A DNA stretch of 30,294 bases, taken from NCBI GenBank assembly GCA_964622465.1, contig CAZUQH010000012.1:1-30294 (forward strand), in the 5' to 3' direction. The stretch is from CAZUQH01 sp964622465. Lineage in GTDB: Bacteria > CG03 > CAZUQH01. A program made the translations under genes and the position numbers. Under the pieces are notes generated by a model. It saw only the letters and a list, made by a program, of their open reading frames with translations. It was not told the DNA's origin and did not search any database. Positions within the stretch are counted from its first letter, which is position 1; the number at the start of each line of letters is the position of its first letter. This document shows positions 7,589 to 15,238 of the stretch, one piece after another.

Positions 7589-9058
7589 ATGATTAAGTTA
7601 TTCCTTAACTGGTTATTAGTTCTTGTTGTAACTATTTGCGGGTTTGTGTTAATTACTTTTTTCCTGGTCAGAGAAGCAGTGCCTGCGAGTATACTATTTC
7701 CGGCGTATTTCCTTGTGGCTATGGCTAGTTTATCGACAGAAAGCATACTTGGCGCAATACTGATTACATCTCTTGCCAGCTTCGTGGCGTTTTTTGTCTT
7801 GATATTACGCCCGGGAACTCAGAGAGCTCTGGTCGTAATTGAACTAGCTGCAATGTGGTTTGCTCTCTGGCGGTTTAATCACTTACGTGAGGAAATGGAG
7901 GGTAAATTGCAGGCTGCAAGGACCAGTAATGAGCATATCAACGATATTCGTGCACAGCTTTCTTTAGAGTATCGCAGTAATAGCGACGATTTACTTGGCG
8001 TGAGAAGGCGAATAATCCAATACAGAAACCTTAGTAACGTTGCACAAATTTTGAGTTCGCTTATAGGTGTAGATGAAATACTGAAATATCTTAATACTTC
8101 AGTAACGGGGCTTATCAGCAGCGGGCGCATTCAAATGGTTATCCCGGAGAAATCATGGATAAGAAAGGCGCTGGGTTTTGGAACCAAGGAGTCTGAATCC
8201 AGTATCCCGGAATGGTTGATTCTTGAGTCCGGGGATTGCTTTGATTCATGGGTTATAAGAGAAAAACAACCACTGGTAGTTACGGATATCGCGAAGGACC
8301 TCAGATTTAATGAAAAAACCGCACCGCCTGACATAAAGTCAATAGTAGCAGCTCCATTGCTTGGTACAAAAAAATACGTAACTGCGAAGGACCCCAACGC
8401 GGTTACTGATGAGAAATTTGCGGGCGCCCGTCATGAAGTTATCGGGATACTCAGAGCGACCAGCCCTTCAGTGGGCGTCGTAGACGAGCAGGCGGCCAGA
8501 CTCGTTACGATACTGGCAGACATGGGAGCCACCGCGCTTGATAATTCGCGCCTGTATATGGAAACCGAGCGACTGGCACTGACAGATACACTAACCAGAT
8601 TGTACAACAGGCGATACTTTGACGAACGGTTAGAAAATGAAATAAAACGTACGAAGCGGCTTAAGGAATATTTCTCTTTATTGTTTATAGATATTGATAA
8701 TTTTAAGGAGTATAACGACACTTTTGGCCATCCTGCGGGGGATGACGTACTTGTGAGAATTTCAAGTACAATGGCTGCGCACGTCAGAGCAACGGATTGT
8801 ATTGCTCGCATAGGTGGAGAGGAATTTGCAGTAATAATGATTATGACAAAGAAGCAATCGGCGAAAGCAGTTGCAGAGAATATGAGGAAATCGATAGAGA
8901 CACTGCGTTTCTCAAGGACAATAACCATCAGTATCGGCATAGCCGGCTGTCCTGAAGATGATGGAGACGTGTCAGTACTGCTGTCATCCGCTGACAAGGC
9001 GCTATATCGTGCAAAGACATCAGGCCGCAATAAGGTAGTTTGTTATGAGGAAAAATAA
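7589..9058 (+). CDS. Membrane diguanylate cyclase with GAF domain (I-site present)
   Basis: A 489-residue cyclic-di-GMP synthase. About four hydrophobic segments fill residues 5-95 (IKLFLNWLLVLVVTICGFVL onward). A short helical linker (about 95-150) and a GAF-like sensor domain (about 150-325) follow. The C-terminal GGDEF domain (about 325-489) starts with the LTDTLTRLYNRRYF signature. The active site is GGEEF at 409-413. The product-inhibition I-site RATD sits at 400-403, exactly five residues earlier, so feedback inhibition by c-di-GMP is expected. The start is ATG 7589, just after the palindromic repeat, with no clear ribosome site. Other nearby ATGs lead to an early stop. The ligand of the GAF domain is unknown. 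Confidence 0.92.
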   Translation: MIKLFLNWLLVLVVTICGFVLITFFLVREAVPASILFPAYFLVAMASLSTESILGAILITSLASFVAFFVLILRPGTQRALVVIELAAMWFALWRFNHLREEMEGKLQAARTSNEHINDIRAQLSLEYRSNSDDLLGVRRRIIQYRNLSNVAQILSSLIGVDEILKYLNTSVTGLISSGRIQMVIPEKSWIRKALGFGTKESESSIPEWLILESGDCFDSWVIREKQPLVVTDIAKDLRFNEKTAPPDIKSIVAAPLLGTKKYVTAKDPNAVTDEKFAGARHEVIGILRATSPSVGVVDEQAARLVTILADMGATALDNSRLYMETERLALTDTLTRLYNRRYFDERLENEIKRTKRLKEYFSLLFIDIDNFKEYNDTFGHPAGDDVLVRISSTMAAHVRATDCIARIGGEEFAVIMIMTKKQSAKAVAENMRKSIETLRFSRTITISIGIAGCPEDDGDVSVLLSSADKALYRAKTSGRNKVVCYEEK

Positions 9059-10445
9059 CTCGTATAAGGGCGTTGCGAGGAGCGTGGTAGCCGCAGGCTT
9101 TAGCCTGCGCAAGCAATCTCCTCGCCCTTTATTCATTGCCAGTATTACTATTTTTGTGTCCTGCTGTATCCTTTCAATCTTTCGGTTTCCTGATGCCGTG
9201 ATACCAGTATCCCTGGTTATTTTACCTCTTGCTATTTATGCTACAGAAGTTACAAGTATAAACATTGCAATTATTCTGACTGGAGCGGTAGAAGTAGTAC
9301 TGGCAGCAGGAGCCATATTTTTCCCACAGCAATTATATGGATACCTTATAGCTATGGTCGTAGTCGGGGTGTGGACATTTTTTCCCGTTGGTACTTTGAA
9401 GCAGCATCAGAAAAAACTTAAGGATTTGCTGGACGATAGAAATAAATTAACGCAAGAGTATGAGGCGCTGACCGGAAGAAATAAACCAGTGGAGAAAGAA
9501 TTAAAGTCGTTAAGCTCCGAACTTACCCGGCTGGTCTCAATTTACGAAACTACATCCGGCATCCTTGACTGTCTATATATAGAAGATATGGTAAAACTAG
9601 TCGAGGACTGCCTGAAAAGGCACTTCGGTATTAAATCATACGTGATGTTTGTATCCAAACAAAATGGTTCACCCACGATTGCTTCTGCTGGTGTAACTGA
9701 ATTTTTCGATGATGCTTCCATGGAACTGTTAAAAAGTGCAATAGCAAAAGGAGAAATTCCAAACCAATTACAGAGTGGAGAGTATCTTCTGCAGATACCG
9801 GTTGTTACAAAAAACATGAGAACGGGGTTAATTCTGGGGCTATTGAAGGATAAGCCGACTTCGACGTGGCATCATGAGGCAGTTCTTTTTGGGCAGCAAT
9901 TCTCGCTTGGTCTGCGTAAAGTTCTGCTTTATGAAGATGTTCTCGAAAAATCACAAATAGATACCCTTACGGGACTATTTGTTAGAAGGGAACTCTTGAA
10001 ACGTCTCAGCGCGGAACTATTGCGAGCAAAACGTTACGAGTATCCTGTTTGTATTGCGATGTTAGACCTGGACCACTTCAAGAGGATAAACGACCGTTGG
10101 GGGCATCCTGCTGGAGATAAAATACTTGCTATGGTTGGACAGGTATTAAAGGATAACCTTTATGAGACGGACTTTGTGGGTAGGTGGGGTGGCGAGGAGT
10201 TCCTCGTGACGATGCCTCACGCTGACGCTGAAGGCGCACTAAAGAAAGCAGAAAAAATCCGCCTCGCGATTGCAAAGGAGCAAGTAGAATTTAACCACGA
10301 CGTTACGAATATAACGGTAAGCATTGGATTCGCCTGCGCTGATAGGAGTATAACTGACGAACACAAATTGATTGAAATTGCAGACCATGCACTGTATCAA
10401 GCCAAGAAATCCGGAAGGAACCGGATAGTTAACGCATCTGCCTGA
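9045..10445 (+). CDS. Membrane diguanylate cyclase (I-site lost)
   Basis: A 466-residue paralogue overlapping the first cyclase by 14 bases. Residues 8-28 are encoded by a palindromic repeat. About four membrane segments follow (about 28-118), then a charged helical linker (about 120-165), a GAF-like region (about 165-295) and a GGDEF domain opening with IDTLTGLFVRRELL. The active site is GGEEF at 382-386. At the I-site position it has YETD (373-376) instead of RxxD, so the key arginine is missing and feedback inhibition is probably weak. GTG 9084 is an alternative start, but it still lies inside the repeat. The ATG at 9045 has AAGG about ten bases upstream. The stop lies in the hairpin before rho. 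Confidence 0.9.
   Translation: MRKNNSYKGVARSVVAAGFSLRKQSPRPLFIASITIFVSCCILSIFRFPDAVIPVSLVILPLAIYATEVTSINIAIILTGAVEVVLAAGAIFFPQQLYGYLIAMVVVGVWTFFPVGTLKQHQKKLKDLLDDRNKLTQEYEALTGRNKPVEKELKSLSSELTRLVSIYETTSGILDCLYIEDMVKLVEDCLKRHFGIKSYVMFVSKQNGSPTIASAGVTEFFDDASMELLKSAIAKGEIPNQLQSGEYLLQIPVVTKNMRTGLILGLLKDKPTSTWHHEAVLFGQQFSLGLRKVLLYEDVLEKSQIDTLTGLFVRRELLKRLSAELLRAKRYEYPVCIAMLDLDHFKRINDRWGHPAGDKILAMVGQVLKDNLYETDFVGRWGGEEFLVTMPHADAEGALKKAEKIRLAIAKEQVEFNHDVTNITVSIGFACADRSITDEHKLIEIADHALYQAKKSGRNRIVNASA
9066..9129. repeat. Palindromic repeat, copy 2 (inside a coding region)
   Basis: Outer arms AAGGGCG (9066-9072) and CGCCCTT (9123-9129) continue inward as a GAGGAG/CTCCTC pairing with a five-base bulge. 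The centre is the hairpin GCAGGC-TTTA-GCCTGC (9093-9108). The segment GCGAGGAGCG matches copy 1, and the GGTAGCCGCAGGCTTTA centre matches copy 3. It is read in frame as residues 8-28 of the second diguanylate cyclase. Confidence 0.75.
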
Positions 10446-10480
10446 AAGGGGGCGTAGCGCCCCCTTTCAGGGATTATTTT
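10441..10480 (+). terminator. Strong hairpin before rho (terminator or leader attenuator)
   Basis: CTGAAAGGGGGCG (10442-10454) pairs perfectly with CGCCCCCTTTCAG (10458-10470), extended by C10441-G10471, giving a 14-bp GC-rich stem with a 3-base loop. GGATTATTTT follows. The stop codon of the upstream cyclase (10443-10445) is inside the stem, and the rho ribosome site GGAGGG begins 11 bases after it. The T-run is modest. It may end the coaE-cyclase transcript or act in the leader of rho. I see no clear promoter in the short space left before rho. Confidence 0.65.
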
Positions 10481-10491
10481 GGAGGGTAAAA

Positions 10492-11787
10492 ATGCCGAAA
10501 AAGAAAGAAGTCACTGTTGCTGATGATACGAACATAGGTGTGCTCGCACAGATGAAGCCGCACGAACTAACCAATCGTGCACGCGCTTTGAGCATAGAAG
10601 GAGTAAGCGGTCTTTCTAAACAAGAAATAATCTTCAGAATCCTGCAAACGCAGGCAGAAAAAAATGGGCAGCTTTTTCAGGAAGGAGTGCTGGAGGCCTT
10701 ACCTGACGGCTTTGGATTTTTGCGTTCGCCGAACAACGATTATCTCCCGGGTCCAGACGATATTTACATTTCCCCATCACAGATTAAATTATTCAATTTG
10801 CGGAAAGGCGACATGGTTTCTGGATATGTACGTCCACCAAAAGAAGGAGAGAGGTTTTTCGCGTTGCTCAAAATAGAAGCGGTTAACGGGGGCTCGCTCG
10901 AAAAGGTTCGCGACAGGATTCTGTTCGAAAATCTCACGCCTCTCTATCCTGAGGAAAGATTGAACCTCGAGGCATCTAATGACCTTTCTATGAGGGTTAT
11001 GAATCTGTTTACTCCGGTCGGGAAAGGGCAGAGAGGGCTTATCGTTGCTGCTCCAAGAACAGGAAAGACGATTCTACTCCAGAAGATGGCAAATAGTATT
11101 TTAAAAAACCATCCAGACGTCATTCTTATGGTACTCCTTGCAGGAGAGCGACCGGAAGAAGTAACCGATTGGAAGCGTACCGTTAAAGCGGAAGTGATAG
11201 CGTCTACGTTCGATGAGCCGGCTGAGAGACACGTGCAGGTTAGCGAGATGGCCCTGGAAAAGGCAAAGCGACTGGTAGAACATAAACGCGATGTCGTTAT
11301 ATTGCTTGACAGCGTAACCCGGCTTACCAGAGCATACAACTCGGTTACTCCGCCTTCGGGCAGGGTGCTGTCAGGTGGTATCGAAGCTTCCGCATTGCAG
11401 CGGCCTAAACGCTTTTTTGGTTCAGCGCGCAATATCGAAGAGGGAGGAAGTTTGACTATCATAGCTACCTGCCTTGTCGAGACAGGCAGCCGTATGGATG
11501 ACGTTATCTTCGAAGAGTTCAAGGGAACCGGTAACATGGAAGTAAACCTCATCCGCCCACTTGTAGAGAAACGTATTTTTCCTGCAATTGACCTTGGTCG
11601 TTCTGGTACGCGTCGAGAGGAGTTACTCCTTACAAAAGAAGAATTAAACAAAATCTTGGTGCTACGGAAGGTATTAGGAGAACTTGGAGCACAGGAATCT
11701 ATGGAGTTATTACTCGGGAAAATGTCGTTAACCAAGAGTAATAAGGAATTCTTAATAAAACTGGAATTAGATGGTATGAAGTATTGA
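10492..11787 (+). CDS. rho: Transcription termination factor Rho
   Basis: Hexameric RNA helicase that ends transcription. The 431-residue length is normal, without the large N-terminal insertion seen in some phyla. The N-terminal SAP-like helical part (about 15-55) leads into the primary RNA-binding OB-fold with GFGFLRSPNNDYLPGPDDIY. The RecA-like ATPase has P-loop APRTGKT, Walker B-like VVILLDSVTRLTRAYN, Q-loop region GRVLSGGIE, and the R-loop/arginine segment GSRMDDVIFEEFKGTGNME. The start at ATG 10492 has GGAGGG five bases upstream. It heads the rho-rpmE-prfA-prmC-murA group, in which translation and wall genes follow at short distances. Confidence 0.98.
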   Translation: MPKKKEVTVADDTNIGVLAQMKPHELTNRARALSIEGVSGLSKQEIIFRILQTQAEKNGQLFQEGVLEALPDGFGFLRSPNNDYLPGPDDIYISPSQIKLFNLRKGDMVSGYVRPPKEGERFFALLKIEAVNGGSLEKVRDRILFENLTPLYPEERLNLEASNDLSMRVMNLFTPVGKGQRGLIVAAPRTGKTILLQKMANSILKNHPDVILMVLLAGERPEEVTDWKRTVKAEVIASTFDEPAERHVQVSEMALEKAKRLVEHKRDVVILLDSVTRLTRAYNSVTPPSGRVLSGGIEASALQRPKRFFGSARNIEEGGSLTIIATCLVETGSRMDDVIFEEFKGTGNMEVNLIRPLVEKRIFPAIDLGRSGTRREELLLTKEELNKILVLRKVLGELGAQESMELLLGKMSLTKSNKEFLIKLELDGMKY

Positions 11788-11822
11788 AGTGATAATTCGA
11801 TGGGAGGAGGCAGGATAAAATA

Positions 11823-12029
11823 ATGAAGCAAAAAATTCATCCCAAGTACGTTGACGCTGTAGTCAAATGTGCCTGCGGCGCAGTTTACCATACCAGGTCA
11901 ACAAAGCCGGAAATGCACGTTGAAATTTGCTCAAGTTGCCATCCGCTATTTACAGGTAAACAGAAAACAGTTGACAGTACCGGGCGGATCGAGAAATTCT
12001 ACAAGCGCTATAACCGGAGAAAGAAGTAA
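11823..12029 (+). CDS. rpmE: Ribosomal protein bL31, zinc-binding form
   Basis: A 68-residue large-subunit ribosomal protein. All four zinc-ligand cysteines of the C+ type are present: Cys16 and Cys18 in CAC, Cys36 and Cys39 in CSSC, followed by HPLFTGKQK. The basic tail RIEKFYKRYNRRKK fits the family. The ATG at 11823 has CAGGA seven bases upstream and a stronger AGGAGG 12 bases upstream. The C+ form is expected to act also as a zinc store. Position between rho and prfA is common in bacteria. Confidence 0.97.
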   Translation: MKQKIHPKYVDAVVKCACGAVYHTRSTKPEMHVEICSSCHPLFTGKQKTVDSTGRIEKFYKRYNRRKK

Positions 12030-12034
12030 ATATT

Positions 12035-13099
12035 TTGGATATCGATTCACTTGAACCATATGCACTTGAGTGCGAAAAGAAGTGCAGAAGGATAGAAGAC
12101 GAAATGGCTGGTCTTGTCCAATCAACGCACTCCGAGAGATATCAGTTGCTCACGCGTGAGTACTCAGCACACAAGCAATTCCTGGACAGATGGCATAAAT
12201 GCAGGGCGTTGAGAGCGCAGATCGAAAAAACCCGTGAACTAATGAATGACTCTGACCAGGAAGTTGCAGAGCTTGCTAAAGAAGAAGTTAATTCCTTACA
12301 AGAGGCACTGGAAGACGTTAAGAGTGATATCGAAGGCCTGTTGCACCCGCGTGACAAAAATGCGGATATCGATAGTGGAAATGCAATCCTTGAAATACGC
12401 GCTGGGACAGGTGGCGAAGAAGCATCTCTTTTTGCCCGGGACATCTTGAGAATGTATACCAGATTTGCTGAAAAGAAAGGATGGAAGGTTGACGTACTTA
12501 GCGTACGTGCCTCCTCTCTGGGTGGTTACAAGGAAGCAATCGTTTCTCTCGAAGGTGATTCTGCCTACGGCATCTTGAAAAACGAAAGTGGCGTACATCG
12601 CGTACAACGAATACCGGCAACAGAAAGTGGAGGACGAATTCATACTTCAACAGTAAGTGTTGCAATATTACCAGAAGCAAAAGAAGTGGACGTCAAAATA
12701 GACCCTGGCGACTTGAGGATAGACACGTACGCTGCCAGTGGGCCAGGTGGACAGCACGTTAACCGGACGTTTTCGGCAGTGCGGATAACGCATATTCCAA
12801 CGGGAATGGTTGTGCAGTGTCAGGACGAGCGTTCTCAATATAAGAATAAGGCAAAAGCAATGACAATCCTGCGTGCTCGCCTAATGCATAAAGCACTGGA
12901 AGAAAAAAACCAGCTCGTTGCTTCCCAGCGGAAACAGCAGATAGGTTCTGCCAAGCGAAGTGAAAAAATCAGGACGTATAATTTCCCTCAGGACCGGCTA
13001 ACTGATCACAGGTCTGGAATAAATTTGCACCATCTTGATAAGATAATGGATGGAGAAATAGACACACTGGTAGTGCGCAAGCAAAAAAATGAACGTTAG
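12035..13099 (+). CDS. prfA: Peptide chain release factor 1
   Basis: Recognises UAA and UAG stop codons and triggers peptide release. The protein has 354 residues. The stop-codon reading tripeptide is PAT (194-196, in RIPATESGGRIHTS), which marks RF1 rather than RF2 (SPF). The catalytic GGQ is at 238-240 in GPGGQHVN. The N-terminal helical domain and RAGTGGEEASLF are as in the family. The start is TTG 12035, five bases after the rpmE stop. Its ribosome site is poor (GGAG 15 bases away), but the length from this codon matches the family; Met24 would cut off the first helix. The next gene, prmC, methylates the glutamine of this protein. Confidence 0.96.
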   Translation: MDIDSLEPYALECEKKCRRIEDEMAGLVQSTHSERYQLLTREYSAHKQFLDRWHKCRALRAQIEKTRELMNDSDQEVAELAKEEVNSLQEALEDVKSDIEGLLHPRDKNADIDSGNAILEIRAGTGGEEASLFARDILRMYTRFAEKKGWKVDVLSVRASSLGGYKEAIVSLEGDSAYGILKNESGVHRVQRIPATESGGRIHTSTVSVAILPEAKEVDVKIDPGDLRIDTYAASGPGGQHVNRTFSAVRITHIPTGMVVQCQDERSQYKNKAKAMTILRARLMHKALEEKNQLVASQRKQQIGSAKRSEKIRTYNFPQDRLTDHRSGINLHHLDKIMDGEIDTLVVRKQKNER

Positions 13100-13961
13100 C
13101 GTCCGGGGTTGTTTGCGTACCGGGCAGCGTTTGTTGTTTGCCATCGGCGTACCAGACGCAGATGTAGAAGCAGAACTTTTGTTGGCGTATGCTCTCGGGA
13201 TCAAGCGCCTCGAAATTTACAATTATATGGATGTAATTCCTGATATCCAGATATTTCAGCGCTATCATGACTTGTTATCTGCGCGGACGAAGAGGATACC
13301 TTTTGGATACCTTGCCGGCCAGGTTGAATTTATGGGGCATGACTTCAAAGTTAAACAAGGCGTTGCACTACCCAGGGCTGACACTGAGACCCTTGTAGAA
13401 ACGTTAATTGACATTTATAACGTACCGCTGGCTAAAAAGCAGCAACAACATATAATTGACCTGTGTACCGGCGTTGGGAATATCCTGATTTCTCTCTGTA
13501 TGGAGTGGCAGGATTGTGATGGTATAGGGATTGATATCGACGGTACTTCACTGGAATGTGCGCGGGAAAACGCCCGGACCCTTGGTCTGGAAAATAGAGT
13601 CATCTTCCTGAAGAGTGACCTGTATACGTGTCTGACGGACAATATTCCTGAGCACTGGGCGGACGTGATTACTGCGAATCCGCCATACGTGAGCGAGTCA
13701 GAGTATAAGATGCTTTCTCCCGAGATAAAGTACGAACCGGTACGCGCGTTTTTAAGTGGTCATTCCGGAGTTGAAATGTATGAACATATCATTCCGGAGT
13801 CGAGGCGCTGGCTTAAGAGAAATGGTCGTCTGATAGTTGAGATAAGTCCGATGATTGAACAAAGTGTCATTGATTTGTATAATGAATCTGGTTTTTGTGA
13901 CATTCAGACATATCGGGATATTGCAGGACATGCCCGTGTCCTAACAGGCGAGATGAGTTAA
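13089..13961 (+). CDS. prmC: Release factor glutamine methyltransferase PrmC (HemK)
   Basis: S-adenosylmethionine-dependent enzyme that methylates the Gln of the GGQ motif in release factors. The 290-residue protein has the small N-terminal helical domain (about 1-80), the family stretch PRADTETLVE, the SAM loop IDLCTGVGNILISL, the acidic end of strand two GIGIDIDGTSLECA, and the catalytic NPPY at residues 197-200. ATG 13089 overlaps prfA by 11 bases, so the enzyme and its substrate are translationally coupled. It ends in TAATG, shared with the murA start. Confidence 0.96.
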   Translation: MNVSVRGCLRTGQRLLFAIGVPDADVEAELLLAYALGIKRLEIYNYMDVIPDIQIFQRYHDLLSARTKRIPFGYLAGQVEFMGHDFKVKQGVALPRADTETLVETLIDIYNVPLAKKQQQHIIDLCTGVGNILISLCMEWQDCDGIGIDIDGTSLECARENARTLGLENRVIFLKSDLYTCLTDNIPEHWADVITANPPYVSESEYKMLSPEIKYEPVRAFLSGHSGVEMYEHIIPESRRWLKRNGRLIVEISPMIEQSVIDLYNESGFCDIQTYRDIAGHARVLTGEMS

Positions 13962-15238
13962 TGCAACAAGCGACAATAAATACAAATACTAGCATTGTTG
14001 TTGTCAGGGGTGGCCGGCGTCTTTCGGGTCATGTCTCTACAAGTGGTGCAAAAAACGCTGCGTTGCCAATACTTATTGGGACACTCTTAAGTGACGAGGA
14101 TAGCTGGATATCCAATGTCCCGCAGCTGGATGACGTCCTGACGACCCTTGATCTACTTACTACCCTTGGGAAAAAGGTAACAGTTAATGGTACTGTCATT
14201 ATGGTTAGTTCCGGCAGTACACCAGGAACAACCGCGCCTTACGAACTGGTTAAGAAAATGCGTGCATCGGTGCTGGTAATGGGTCCTTTGTTGGCAAGAT
14301 GGCACCAGGCGAAGGTACCTTTGCCTGGTGGTTGTGCTATAGGTTCAAGACCTATCGATCTTCATTTGTCCGGCATTGAGAAACTTGGAGGGAAGGTTTC
14401 ACTTGAGCGCGGTTACGTGAAATTAGAGTCACAAGAATTAATTGGAAACAGAATATCCCTGGACTATCCAAGTGTCGGCGCAACTGAAAACCTGATGATG
14501 GCTGCGTCACTGGCGTGCGGCACTACGGTAATAGAAAATACAGCAATGGAACCAGAGATATGTGACCTTGGTAACTGTCTTTCTGGTATGGGTGCGCAAA
14601 TTACAGGTCTCGGGAGCAGAATTATAAAGATTACAGGAGTCGAAAAGTTACACGGCGTTCATCACGACGTGATACCGGATAGAATCGAAACAGGCACCTT
14701 GCTGCTTGGCTGCGCAGTTGCAGGCGGCGAAGTAACAGTTGAAAAAACAAGACCAGAATTCCTGGGCGCAACCTTGACAAATTTGAGAAAAGCGGGCGTT
14801 CATGTCCAGATTGGCAATGACTCTATTAGTGTTTCAAATGATGGCCGTCCACTACCGACAGATGTAGAGACCGCTCCATATCCGGGTTTCTCGACGGACA
14901 TGCAGCCACAATGGATGGCTCTGGAGTCGACAGGAACAGGGGTAAGCGTTGTAGTTGAAACTATATTCGAAAGTCGTTTCATGCATGCAGGTGAACTACA
15001 AAGAATGGGTGCAAATATTAAGATAAGAGGACGGAATGCAATTGTTCGCGGCGTTGAGAAACTTAGCGGTGCACCTGTGGCAGCACCTGACTTGCGAGCA
15101 GCTGCTGCGCTGATACTTGCGGGGCTTGCCGCTGACGGCGAAACCGAGATTTCTGGTGTCCAGCATCTTGATAGAGGTTACGAGCATCTTGTAGAGAAAC
15201 TTCATTCTCTCGGTGCTGATATCCGGAGAAGTAAATGA
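13961..15238 (+). CDS. murA: UDP-N-acetylglucosamine 1-carboxyvinyltransferase MurA
   Basis: First committed step of peptidoglycan synthesis: adds enolpyruvyl from phosphoenolpyruvate to UDP-GlcNAc. The 425-residue protein has Lys31-Asn32 in TSGAKNAALP and the catalytic loop LPGGCAIGSRP with Cys125. This Cys is the normal fosfomycin target, so the enzyme should be of the sensitive type. RAAAALILAGLAADG is the conserved C-terminal signature. ATG overlaps the prmC stop by one base. It has a slightly longer N-terminus than usual (VVVRGGRRLSG begins at residue 13). It overlaps hisD by four bases. Confidence 0.97.
   Translation: MQQATINTNTSIVVVRGGRRLSGHVSTSGAKNAALPILIGTLLSDEDSWISNVPQLDDVLTTLDLLTTLGKKVTVNGTVIMVSSGSTPGTTAPYELVKKMRASVLVMGPLLARWHQAKVPLPGGCAIGSRPIDLHLSGIEKLGGKVSLERGYVKLESQELIGNRISLDYPSVGATENLMMAASLACGTTVIENTAMEPEICDLGNCLSGMGAQITGLGSRIIKITGVEKLHGVHHDVIPDRIETGTLLLGCAVAGGEVTVEKTRPEFLGATLTNLRKAGVHVQIGNDSISVSNDGRPLPTDVETAPYPGFSTDMQPQWMALESTGTGVSVVVETIFESRFMHAGELQRMGANIKIRGRNAIVRGVEKLSGAPVAAPDLRAAAALILAGLAADGETEISGVQHLDRGYEHLVEKLHSLGADIRRSK

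Noticed and set aside
8431..9030. Minus-strand open frame of 199 codons across the GGDEF domain
   Set aside because: Shadow of the diguanylate cyclase coding sequence, with no ribosome site or recognisable domain.
10944..11891. Long open frame (315 codons) on the minus strand across rho
   Set aside because: It is antisense to a perfectly conserved rho, its translation is low-complexity and Ser/Arg-rich, and no family motif is visible.
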